Part shown: piece after piece, positions 1 through 6,650 of the stretch
Layout of the letters: the number at the start of each line of letters is the position of its first letter
Numbering within the stretch: position 1 is the first letter of the stretch
Notes under the pieces: generated by a model
Database searches by the model: none
What the model saw: only the letters and a program-made list of their open reading frames with translations
What the model was told of the DNA's origin: nothing
Program-made: the position numbers and the translations under genes
Assembly: GCA_022710815.1 (NCBI GenBank)
Contig: JAKLGF010000020.1
Coordinates: 1 to 6,834, forward strand
DNA: 6,834 nucleotides
Source: Patescibacteria group bacterium
GTDB lineage: Bacteria; Patescibacteriota; Minisyncoccia; Minisyncoccales; JAGOPM01
Reading direction: 5' to 3'

Positions 1-627
1 TCCAAGGCTAGCTGCTCTAAACCACATAGACCATTCTCCACTATCTGAAATGACAATGGGCTTGGTGTCTAATTGTCTAACCAAAGATACTTCCTTGGTT
101 AAGAACTGATCATCTTTCCAGGGACATTGGCCAAATTTAAAAAAGGGCTCATTTTCAACTTGCCACCAAGCCACAGCTGGATTATCTTTGTATCTTAGCA
201 CAACTGCTTGAATCATTTTCAGAATTTCTTCTTGCTGAGCTTGCTTGGCTTCCTGGCTAGCCCAATTAGGAATATGACATTCTGGCCAACGCGGAGTTTT
301 CATGCCAATAACTAGCATTACTTTAGCTCCAGAATCTTGAGCTTTCTTAATTTGCCAATCTAAATCATCAAAAGAAAAAACATCTTTATTAGGATGGATC
401 AAATCCCAATGAACAGCAATTTTAATATTTCGAGCTCCCAAATCATCTAGTAAGGCAGTGTAAGTTTCTTTCCAATCTATTCCCAAATTACGACAGTATT
501 TTTGGGAAAAATTAACACCCCAAACAATATCTTCTTTGGGCTTAGTCCAGCCAACAAAGAAAAAAGCAAAAACAAAAATTAAAGCTAAAATGATAGATAT
601 AGCCATTTTATTGCAATTAACTTGCAT
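1..627 (-). CDS. Membrane-anchored glycoside hydrolase, clan GH-A-like (5' part; 3' end outside window)
   Basis: The 209 codons seen here begin at the ATG at 627-625 and run off the left edge. The protein starts with a short polar stretch, then one hydrophobic segment at about residues 9-26 (ISIILALIFVFAFFFVGW), which reads as an uncleaved signal anchor or signal peptide, so the rest probably lies outside the cytoplasm. What follows looks like the first half of a (beta/alpha)8 glycosidase: WGVNFS near 36-41, HWDLIHP at 73-79, TPRWPE at 111-116, and WWQVENEP at 154-161. The Asn-Glu-Pro there matches the acid/base glutamate motif of clan GH-A enzymes, making E160 the likely proton donor. The nucleophile glutamate would lie downstream, outside the window. 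Cysteines at 45, 117 and 167 could form disulfides. The gene starts 4 nt after the transporter stop, so it is probably cotranscribed; Met8 (606-604) is an alternative start. The substrate cannot be told; family-level assignment (GH5, GH39, GH42 or a CPR-specific family) is open. Confidence 0.8.
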   Translation of the reverse strand, partial: MQVNCNKMAISIILALIFVFAFFFVGWTKPKEDIVWGVNFSQKYCRNLGIDWKETYTALLDDLGARNIKIAVHWDLIHPNKDVFSFDDLDWQIKKAQDSGAKVMLVIGMKTPRWPECHIPNWASQEAKQAQQEEILKMIQAVVLRYKDNPAVAWWQVENEPFFKFGQCPWKDDQFLTKEVSLVRQLDTKPIVISDSGEWSMWFRAASLG

Positions 628-631
628 AGTC

Positions 632-1603
632 TTATTTTACCGCAAAAACTGCCAATCCGGCAATAATAAAAGAAGTAGCAATTAGCTTGCGGGCCAGAAC
701 AGGGCCTGAGAAGTCTTCTTGCATAATATCTGGCTTAAAGCGCGAGATAATATACACCAGAAGCATTAAAAACACGTATTGAGTCCCTTGGCTAGCATTA
801 ACTACTGCTACAAATGAAGCTGGGGCCAAAAATATGGCCAAATCTTGCAAAAGACTGGATGTCATGCCCCCTACTTGGACCAAAGTAACCATTCCCAAGG
901 ATTTTCTAATTCCAACTTTAGCAAAAGAAAAGCTAGTTCTTAATTCCTTATCCAAGAGCATTACCAAAGCAAAAAGCAATCCTCCGGCCTTAATCCAGAA
1001 AAAGGCAGTTAAAAAATTAAGAGGAATGTTTAGGCCTAGGACATGCCAATTCCCCTGGATTCCATTGAAGAATAAATATGATCCCTTCATTAAGGAAAAG
1101 GCAAAAGAAAAAAGAAGAGCAGCAATTCCTGATGTAAAGGCTGATTGGAAATTAATCTTGTATTCCTTGCTAATATTAATCAAGAATATTCCTAATAAAA
1201 GCAAAACAAAGGCAATGGCCTGCCAATAAGTAAAGGGTTTGAAATCAAAAACATTGGGCCAGATATGGGCCCAGAGAGAAATAAAAAGATAGGTAAAAAT
1301 TGGCATTATCCCATTAGTAGCTGGAACAATTTGGGAGACATCAAATTTAGATAAAGCTTTGAAGAACCAATACATTCCGATATTAAAAACAAATCCAGCT
1401 AACAAGGCTACAGCAATTCCTGTTTGGTTGTACAAAACATCAGGCAAAAATGGGATTAACAAGAAAACCAAAGCGCCAAACAAACTACAATAGAAAACAT
1501 AGCTTTTAGGATTAAAGTCTGTTTTACCTAAAACAATCTTGTCGCCGATATTAACAAAGGCCAAGATGAAGTATGAGAGGATTGCTATGACTAGCCAAAT
1601 CAT
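632..1603 (-). CDS. EamA/DMT-superfamily membrane transporter
   Basis: A 323-residue, very hydrophobic protein with about ten membrane helices and the internal duplication expected of the drug/metabolite transporter superfamily. The first half has AIAF-type helices and the segment around ALSKFDVSQIVPATNGIMP (83-101). The second half has the matching segment around LAPASFVAVVNASQGTQYV (259-277) at the same place in the repeat. Residues 1-20 form the first helix and 309-321 the last, and length is normal for the family. DMT proteins export or import small metabolites, and some relatives move lipid-linked sugars across the membrane; substrate cannot be read from sequence. The ATG overlaps the TGA of the upstream glycosyltransferase gene (ATGA at 1603-1600), which points to translational coupling. 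No clear Shine-Dalgarno sequence precedes it. The neighbours, a glycosyltransferase and an exported glycosidase, make a role in glycan or glycolipid transport possible, but this is inference. The family call is good; the function is not known. Confidence 0.85.
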   Translation of the reverse strand: MIWLVIAILSYFILAFVNIGDKIVLGKTDFNPKSYVFYCSLFGALVFLLIPFLPDVLYNQTGIAVALLAGFVFNIGMYWFFKALSKFDVSQIVPATNGIMPIFTYLFISLWAHIWPNVFDFKPFTYWQAIAFVLLLLGIFLINISKEYKINFQSAFTSGIAALLFSFAFSLMKGSYLFFNGIQGNWHVLGLNIPLNFLTAFFWIKAGGLLFALVMLLDKELRTSFSFAKVGIRKSLGMVTLVQVGGMTSSLLQDLAIFLAPASFVAVVNASQGTQYVFLMLLVYIISRFKPDIMQEDFSGPVLARKLIATSFIIAGLAVFAVK

Positions 1604-2895
1604 AATGATTTTTGTTTCCCCGCTATTATATGCTTAATCCTGTGAGTTCCTAAAGATTGTCCTTCAATAAATCCTTGCATAGCGCAATCAGCAAATAGTC
1701 CATTGTTAATGAAATCAAAAAGCCATTCATCAATATATTCAATCTTTTCTGGAAGAATGCCAAAACTATTGCGAACCAACCAGTCTTTATTAAACTCTTC
1801 CTGATAGCCAATGGTGGGTAAAATAACAATGGGTAAACCCAAGCCAGAATAAAAAGAAAGTTCGCTGGGCTTGGTCCATAAAATATCTGTTGTCCTTATT
1901 GCCTGATTAAACTTAGCAAAATATCCATCAACTGTTTTATCGTAAAGTATTTCAATATTATCCTGAATATTGCCAGGAAGCTTTAATTTCTTAATAGCCT
2001 GATCAAAATATTCTTTTACCTCTCCCCTGCTTCCAGCTACTAGAATTATCTTTATCTTCTGATTTTCCATTCTTCTCCTTAAGCCAGTAATAATCTTAAG
2101 AGCCATTTCTTTTTGAGCTCCAGCTCCTCCCACAGCAAACATTAAAGTTAAAGGATGATCAGACTTAGCTGGCATTTTACCCAAATGAGCAGTGATAAGG
2201 GATTTGTACTTTCCATAATAGACTTGCAAGGGATCTAAATTAACAAGCCTATTCTTAATATCTTTTTTTAATATCGACTGGCTTTCATCTCCAATGCATT
2301 CTTCTGGTAAAGGATAGCCAGTAAAGAAAATGTTTTCATTTCTCACTCCATACATTTGCAATCGCTCAACAGCCCTCCAAGTAGGAGCAAAATATTTAAT
2401 TCTACTTTTAGTGGGATCAAGAGGGGCCCAAGCTCGGGCAATATCTGTGTCGCAAACAATACAATATATTTCTCCTGGGTATTTCCATTCTTCGGCCATA
2501 AAAGCTGGGGTAAAGAATGTGGAAACTAATGGTAGTGGCTTTTTGCTTAATTTCTCAATTAAATGTTTTCCCCATCCCTTTTGAATCAAAAAATATGAAT
2601 GCTTGTAAAGAGTATTAAAGCCGGACAAATTCCTTCTGGGATAAAATGGATCAATCTTTTGCAGTTCATTGTAGATATTAAAAACTGTTTCCCCGATCAA
2701 AGGGACTCTTTTGAAACGAGAAATAGCTTCGTAGAAATTTCTAGAATTGTCCCAAATATTCTTATCATGATCAGGAATTCCAGCATAGTCATTAGCGTGG
2801 ATTACGCCCTCATGCTCTATTCCGCGCAGCGGAAAAGCAGTTCTTTGGTGGCCATAACCCATATTAACATCGATAACCCATGCTTTTTGTTCCAT
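1600..2895 (-). CDS. GT-B glycosyltransferase-like protein (MurG / MGDG-synthase type)
   Basis: A 431-residue soluble protein with no signal peptide or membrane helix. It shows the two-domain plan of GT-B enzymes. The N-terminal half begins with a beta strand and the turn NMGYGHQRTA (11-20), resembling the GGGH-type loop of diacylglycerol glucosyl/galactosyltransferases. It then has CIVCDTD (145-151) and a segment, YFAPTWRAVERLQMYGV followed by IFFTGYPL (168-196), that resembles the 'scout' part of MGDG synthases. The C-terminal half opens with LMFAVGGAGAQKE (251-263), a nucleotide-sugar-domain glycine loop, then TKPSELSFYSGLGLPIV (341-357) and GYQEEFN (363-369), the positions where MurG-like enzymes bind the UDP-sugar. 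I infer transfer of a sugar from a nucleotide donor to a lipid or other acceptor at the inner membrane face. It starts 4 nt after comEC and overlaps the transporter gene by 4 nt. It ends in TGA. No strong Shine-Dalgarno sequence is visible. It could be an uncharacterised GT-B family, or a related non-transferase such as a UDP-GlcNAc epimerase-like fold, but the pattern favours a glycosyltransferase. Confidence 0.7.
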   Translation of the reverse strand: MEQKAWVIDVNMGYGHQRTAFPLRGIEHEGVIHANDYAGIPDHDKNIWDNSRNFYEAISRFKRVPLIGETVFNIYNELQKIDPFYPRRNLSGFNTLYKHSYFLIQKGWGKHLIEKLSKKPLPLVSTFFTPAFMAEEWKYPGEIYCIVCDTDIARAWAPLDPTKSRIKYFAPTWRAVERLQMYGVRNENIFFTGYPLPEECIGDESQSILKKDIKNRLVNLDPLQVYYGKYKSLITAHLGKMPAKSDHPLTLMFAVGGAGAQKEMALKIITGLRRRMENQKIKIILVAGSRGEVKEYFDQAIKKLKLPGNIQDNIEILYDKTVDGYFAKFNQAIRTTDILWTKPSELSFYSGLGLPIVILPTIGYQEEFNKDWLVRNSFGILPEKIEYIDEWLFDFINNGLFADCAMQGFIEGQSLGTHRIKHIIAGKQKSL

Positions 2896-2899
2896 ATAA

Positions 2900-4378
2900 T
2901 TACAAATTATTTAGAAATTGATGGGACTTGCGGTACTTAAAGATAATATAACCTAAAAAGACATAAATTGCAAAAATAACTTTGGCATTTATTTCCATTT
3001 TGATCGAAGCTTTGTCAAATTGGGAAAAAAATCCCGCTATTCTTTGGATATAATAGACAAAAGCTGTTGTGGGCAAACTGGCTAAGAACCCCAAAACTTG
3101 CCAAATCATACCTAGAAATATTGTGGCAATAGAAAAGAAAAGCAGATAAGGCATAACTGGGATAATAAAAGCATTGGCTATTGGAGCAATCAAAGACAAA
3201 GATTTGAAATGATAAATAGAAATAGGAGTGGTAAAAATCTGAGCTGACAAACCAACAGCTAAAATTGTTTTTAATCTTAATGGTCCTAATTCTGGAACTC
3301 TAGTTAAAGCTTTTTGCATTAAGGGGCAAAGAAATATTATTCCCAAGACTGCTAAAAAAGAAAGTTGGAATCCTGGATCATATTTTAAAATAAAAGGATT
3401 GAGAGCCACCATAATAGTTGCTGCTAATAATAAATTCTTCCAACCCTGGCTCTGTCTGGATAAACCATCAGATAAAACATACATAGCGCCCATAATCCCG
3501 GCCCTAACAGCTGAAGCCTGAAATCCAATCATGGCAATAAAAACAAAGATTATTAAAAGAGAAGCCCAAACAGCTTGTTTGCGCCAAAGTCCAATAGCCA
3601 TTAAAAGAAAAACAAAAATCTCTTGGAGCATGACAATATGGTCTCCTGAAATTGCCATGATATGGCTTATCCCAATTATTTGAAATTGCTCTTTTAATTC
3701 CGGATCCAAAGAAGACTTTTCTCCTAAAATCAAACTTCTTAAAAAAGACAAGCTCTTGCCCGAGAAATTATTCATTAATTGTTCCCGGCATTTTTCTTTG
3801 AAAAAAAGAACTTTTGAATACAACCAATTTCCTTGGCCGTGATCTAATATTTCCATTTTAGGCCAAATCATTTGAGCATAAATCTGGTCTTTGGCTAAAT
3901 ATGATTGATAGTCAAATTCAGAGAAATTCTCTGGCAAAACAATTTCGGCTTTCAATTTCACTTTGTCCCCGTATTTGAGTTCTGTTTCTGGATCAATTAA
4001 AACCATGATTAATCCTGACTTAGGAATAATCCTCTTGTTTTTAATAACAATCTCTTGGGGTTTGATTATAACTCTTTGACTCTTGGGCCCAATTTCAGGA
4101 TCATTGTCAACAATGGCAATAACCTCAGCCTGAATATTCTTGGCTGCAATTTGGTTAATAATATTATTCTTCCAAGAATTATCTGCCCTATTTACTTGCC
4201 ACAGCCCCAGACCAAAGAAAACAAGACAGAAGAAAAAGATAATCAAAGCTTGTTTGTTCTTGGCAAGAACCAACAAAAAAACCAATAACAATAATGTTAT
4301 TGGCCAATTAAGCAATCTGATTAATATGCCTAATAAAAACGAAACACAGAAACAAGAGAAAATGTCAGAGTTACTCAT
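2900..4378 (-). CDS. comEC: ComEC/Rec2-family DNA-uptake channel, short form without metallo-beta-lactamase domain
   Basis: A 492-residue polytopic membrane protein. ComEC forms the channel that carries one strand of incoming DNA across the cytoplasmic membrane during natural transformation. Residues 1-62 hold the N-terminal helices. Residues about 80-180 form the periplasmic OB-like part, with the family segment FDYQSYLAKDQIYA at 155-168. The competence core follows: LRSLILGEK (213-221), HIMAISGDH (239-247), GFQASAVRAGIMG (285-297) and DPGFQLSFLAVLGI (334-347), then several helices to 480. The usual motif is SGLH; here it is SGDH. The protein stops after the membrane core, so the C-terminal metallo-beta-lactamase-like domain of long ComEC proteins is absent. 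Short ComEC forms are known. The ATG is firm: the same frame has a TAG three codons upstream (4387-4385). The start overlaps the end of ftsZ by 8 nt and has AGGAGG only 2 nt upstream. It is the fourth gene of the string and is followed 4 nt later by the glycosyltransferase gene. Confidence 0.93.
   Translation of the reverse strand: MSNSDIFSCFCVSFLLGILIRLLNWPITLLLLVFLLVLAKNKQALIIFFFCLVFFGLGLWQVNRADNSWKNNIINQIAAKNIQAEVIAIVDNDPEIGPKSQRVIIKPQEIVIKNKRIIPKSGLIMVLIDPETELKYGDKVKLKAEIVLPENFSEFDYQSYLAKDQIYAQMIWPKMEILDHGQGNWLYSKVLFFKEKCREQLMNNFSGKSLSFLRSLILGEKSSLDPELKEQFQIIGISHIMAISGDHIVMLQEIFVFLLMAIGLWRKQAVWASLLIIFVFIAMIGFQASAVRAGIMGAMYVLSDGLSRQSQGWKNLLLAATIMVALNPFILKYDPGFQLSFLAVLGIIFLCPLMQKALTRVPELGPLRLKTILAVGLSAQIFTTPISIYHFKSLSLIAPIANAFIIPVMPYLLFFSIATIFLGMIWQVLGFLASLPTTAFVYYIQRIAGFFSQFDKASIKMEINAKVIFAIYVFLGYIIFKYRKSHQFLNNL
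4275..4304 (-). terminator. Terminator-like hairpin plus U-tract inside the 5' end of comEC
   Basis: On the minus strand, CCAATAACA (4303-4295) and TGTTATTGG (4290-4282) are perfect 9-nt inverted arms with a 4-nt loop (TTAT), followed at once by seven Ts (4281-4275). A G-U pair could add a tenth base pair. This has the shape of an intrinsic terminator, though the stem is AT-rich (three G-C pairs) and lies within codons 25-35 of comEC. It begins about 75 nt after the comEC start. It might stop part of the transcription coming from ftsZ. It could instead be a by-product of codons for a Leu/Val-rich membrane helix. Confidence 0.35.
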
Positions 4379-5369
4379 TGCCTCCTAATCCAGTAGCAAT
4401 AACAGTAATCTTAACTGTTCCATTCTTGTAGGAAGCACTATCTTGGATTACTCCAAAGATAATCTTAGCATTCTTCTCAGCATTTTTGGTAATAATATCG
4501 GCTGCTTCTTTGACTTCAGATAAAGACAAATCATCTCCTCCTGAAATATTGAATAATAATCCTTTGGCTCCTTTCAGAGAGCTGTTTAAAAATGGAGAAT
4601 TCAAAGCAGCATTTAAAGCCTCTTCAATTCTTTTTTCTCCTCTTCCCTGTCCCACTCCAAACAACACTGGCCCGGAATTTTCCATTACTGATTTGATGTC
4701 AGCAAAATCCAAATTGATTAATCCTGGAACAACAATTAAATCTGAAATTCCTTGAACTGCCTGTCTAAGTATTTCATCGCTAGCCCAGAATGCTCCCAAA
4801 ACTGTTTCATCATCTTTAAGCTGAGTCACTATTTTATCATTAGGAATAGTGATGATAGCATCTACTTTTTCTTTTAATTCAGCTAATCCGGTTTTAGCAA
4901 TCCTGGATCTCTGCTGTCCTTCAAAAGAAAATGGCAGAACAACAACAGCAATGGTTAGGGCTCCCAAACCTTTGGCTATTTCTGCTACAACACTAGAGCC
5001 ATAGGTTCCAGTTCCTCCTCCCAATCCTGAAACAACAAAAACAATATCTGATTCTGATAAAGCCTGGACTATTTCTTCTCGGTCTTCCTGAGCAGCTCTT
5101 CTCCCCACTTCAGGTTTCATCCCAGCGCCAAAGCCCTGAGTTAATTTCTTACCAATCTGAATTTTGGTATCAGCTTGAATTTTCTTGAGATCGGCAGCAT
5201 CGCAATTGATAGCAATCAAATCTACTCCCTTAATATTACACTTGGCCATTCGAGAAATAGCATTACAACCAGCTCCTCCCACGCCAATAATCCTTATCTT
5301 GGTGTTTGTGTTTATTCCGTGATTCAGCTTTAATGCTGGTTTTTTCTTTTTGGCCTGTCTTTTTTTCAT
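4371..5369 (-). CDS. ftsZ: Cell division GTPase FtsZ, without C-terminal tail
   Basis: A 332-residue tubulin homologue that polymerises into the division ring. A lysine-rich start (residues 1-15, five adjacent basic residues or more) precedes the GTPase domain. The G1 loop is GVGGAGCNA (29-37), then NCDAADL (55-61), GFGAGMKPEVGR (79-90), the tubulin signature GGGTGTY (117-123), FEGQQR (149-154), PND (176-178) and SDEILRQAVQGISDLI (198-213). The T7 synergy loop NLDFAD (219-224) keeps the residues that act on the neighbouring subunit's GTP. The second domain ends near VIATGLG (323-329), and the protein stops three residues later. Typical FtsZ has a flexible linker and a conserved C-terminal peptide that binds FtsA; both are missing here, and no such peptide is found in the other frames after the stop. 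The usual last glycine of the tubulin signature is tyrosine here. The gene starts 3 nt after ftsA, with AGGAT directly before the ATG, and overlaps comEC by 8 nt. The ftsZ assignment is sure; it may be a divergent or second copy. Confidence 0.97.
   Translation of the reverse strand: MKKRQAKKKKPALKLNHGINTNTKIRIIGVGGAGCNAISRMAKCNIKGVDLIAINCDAADLKKIQADTKIQIGKKLTQGFGAGMKPEVGRRAAQEDREEIVQALSESDIVFVVSGLGGGTGTYGSSVVAEIAKGLGALTIAVVVLPFSFEGQQRSRIAKTGLAELKEKVDAIITIPNDKIVTQLKDDETVLGAFWASDEILRQAVQGISDLIVVPGLINLDFADIKSVMENSGPVLFGVGQGRGEKRIEEALNAALNSPFLNSSLKGAKGLLFNISGGDDLSLSEVKEAADIITKNAEKNAKIIFGVIQDSASYKNGTVKITVIATGLGGNE
4381..4386 (-). promoter_or_regulatory. Shine-Dalgarno-like AGGAGG before comEC, inside ftsZ
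   Basis: AGGAGG lies in the last codons of ftsZ (Gly-Gly) and ends 2 nt before the comEC ATG. The match is complete but the spacing is shorter than the usual 5-9 nt. Together with the 8-nt gene overlap, this suggests that comEC translation is coupled to termination of ftsZ translation. Confidence 0.5.
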
Positions 5370-5372
5370 ATC

Positions 5373-6593
5373 CTATGGCTTGAAAATCTTAAATATTTTT
5401 TTCATTTGCAGAACAAAACCATTTTCCGATCCTTGTTCTTCTATTCCCTCATCAAATGCCAGTAATGCTATTCCACAGGCAACAGACCACAGGGGGTCTT
5501 TTTCTAAGCCCAGGAAGCTTTTGGGATATCCTAAAGAAACTGGCAATTTCAATTCCTTTTTAGCATATTCTAGGATTCCGTCAATTTTTGCCCCTCCTCC
5601 AGTGATTACGGCTCCGCCTGGCAATTTTCCTGCTTTGTTAATCATTTTTAATTCTTTGTTGACCACTCCAAATATTTCAATCACTCTGGATGCTATTATC
5701 TTGTTCAAAATCTTGGGATCAAAATTGAAATCTTCTTCTGTTTTTTGGTTGGGAGCTGTCTTGCCTTTGACTTTTACAGCTTTAGGCTTGGATACAATCT
5801 TTAATCCAATCTTCTTTTTAATATTCTCTGCATTCTCAATTGATGTTTGAAGACCAATAGCAATGTCATTAGTAATATTGTCTGATCCGATTGGGAAAAT
5901 GGCCATGTGCATTAATTTCCCTTCTTGAAAAACAGCCATACCAGTGGTTGCAGCCCCAATGTCAATTATGACCACTCCTAATTCTTTTTGTTGTAAATCC
6001 AACACTGCTCTAGAAGCAGCTAAAGGAGATGCACTTACTCCGCAAACTTGTAAATCAGCATCAAGCAAAGATTTCTCTAAAGCTTTTTGGTAAGGAGAAA
6101 AAAGACAAACAGCCATAACATCAGTTTCTAATCTTACTCCTTTCATGCCCACTGGGTCTTTGACTGAATCTCCCTCAACAATGAATTCATTGGGCAAAGT
6201 GATTAAAACTTCTTTATTGTGAGGCAAGGAAATTGCCTGAGCTGATTCTACTACCCTATCAACATCTTCCTGGGAAATCTTTTCATCAGCTCGAGAAATC
6301 GCAATCGAACCATGGGATTCTTTTGTAAAAATATGGGAACCATTGATACTAGCATAGGCTTCAACAATTTTTTGCCCGCTCAAACGATCAAGTTCTTCCA
6401 AAAGTAGCTTTATCTTCTCGGCTAGCTTGTCTGGATCTTGAACGATTCCCTTTCTGACTCCAAAAGAAGGAATTTCAGCCTTGCCAAAGATTTCATAAGT
6501 GTCAGTTACTCCTGGCTTCTTTAAAACATTAATGGCCTTGATGGAATGGCTGCCAATATCTATGGCAGTTATAAAATTATTTGTTTTGGACAT
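5373..6593 (-). CDS. ftsA: Cell division actin-like ATPase FtsA
   Basis: A 406-residue actin-family protein that tethers the FtsZ ring to the cytoplasmic membrane and recruits later division proteins. The phosphate-1 motif is AIDIGSHSIKAI (10-21). The 1C domain that replaces actin subdomain 1B lies at about 84-165. The phosphate-2 motif is VVIIDIGAATTG (207-218). The adenosine motif is GAVITGGGAKIDG (327-339). The C-terminus, VLQMKKIFKIFKP (394-406), is a short basic amphipathic helix, as expected for the membrane-targeting sequence. A lysine-rich loop at about 260-285 is moderately variable in the family. I chose the ATG at 6593-6591 because the alternative TTG at 6650 would add 19 residues with no family counterpart in front of the normal FtsA start. 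The gap to ybeY (57 nt) is the largest in the window and may hold a promoter. ftsZ follows 3 nt after the TAG stop. Length is normal for FtsA. Confidence 0.97.
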   Translation of the reverse strand: MSKTNNFITAIDIGSHSIKAINVLKKPGVTDTYEIFGKAEIPSFGVRKGIVQDPDKLAEKIKLLLEELDRLSGQKIVEAYASINGSHIFTKESHGSIAISRADEKISQEDVDRVVESAQAISLPHNKEVLITLPNEFIVEGDSVKDPVGMKGVRLETDVMAVCLFSPYQKALEKSLLDADLQVCGVSASPLAASRAVLDLQQKELGVVIIDIGAATTGMAVFQEGKLMHMAIFPIGSDNITNDIAIGLQTSIENAENIKKKIGLKIVSKPKAVKVKGKTAPNQKTEEDFNFDPKILNKIIASRVIEIFGVVNKELKMINKAGKLPGGAVITGGGAKIDGILEYAKKELKLPVSLGYPKSFLGLEKDPLWSVACGIALLAFDEGIEEQGSENGFVLQMKKIFKIFKP

Positions 6594-6612
6594 AAAATTG
6601 CTGGATAAGACA

Positions 6613-6641
6613 ATTTTAACAAATGCCTGTGTAAAGAACAA
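6613..6641 (-). promoter_or_regulatory. Possible promoter for ftsA-ftsZ
   Basis: In the only real gap between genes, TTGTTC (6641-6636) and TAAAAT (6618-6613) sit 17 nt apart. TAAAAT matches five of six positions of the sigma-70 -10 box, and TTGTTC matches three of six of the -35 box. Transcription would start about 10-15 nt before the ftsA ATG, giving a very short leader. AT-rich DNA gives such matches by chance, so this is weak evidence; read-through from ybeY is equally possible. Confidence 0.25.
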
Positions 6642-6650
6642 TGTTAACAA

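Noticed and set aside
834..1229. Open frame on the plus strand, 131 codons
   Set aside because: It lies opposite the transporter gene, shows no family motif, and has the lysine/proline-rich composition typical of a complement-strand reading.
1600..1602. TGA read as glycine (code 25, Gracilibacteria/SR1 type)
   Set aside because: No internal TGA occurs in any of the genes, and reading through this TGA reaches a TAG within three codons, so the standard bacterial code fits.
4157..4168. 12-nt palindrome AATAATATTATT
   Set aside because: It is pure A/T, inside comEC, encodes an ordinary Asn-Asn-Ile-Ile stretch, and is expected by chance in DNA this AT-rich.
2900..4378. comEC as a truncated pseudogene
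   Set aside because: The membrane core is complete with conserved motifs, the reading frame is open throughout, and the next gene begins 4 nt later; short ComEC forms without the metallo-beta-lactamase domain exist.
4300..4380. A frameshift hiding the missing FtsZ C-terminal peptide
   Set aside because: The frame that continues past the ftsZ stop is the genuine comEC start with a membrane helix, and no PAFLR-like peptide appears in the other frames nearby.
5350..5850. Open frame on the plus strand, 166 codons
   Set aside because: It is antisense to the conserved 3' part of ftsA and the start of ftsZ and has no recognisable domain; shorter plus-strand frames at 2330, 2599, 4055, 4140 and 4486 are rejected likewise.
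6642..6649. 8-nt palindrome TGTTAACA between ybeY and ftsA as an operator
   Set aside because: It is single, short, and not repeated elsewhere in the window; there is no regulator gene nearby to support it.
6594..6650. ftsA starting at a TTG directly after the ybeY stop, adding 19 residues
   Set aside because: The added residues have no match to the FtsA N-terminus, while the ATG at 6593 gives the normal MSKTNNFITAIDIG start; TTG is also a rare start.
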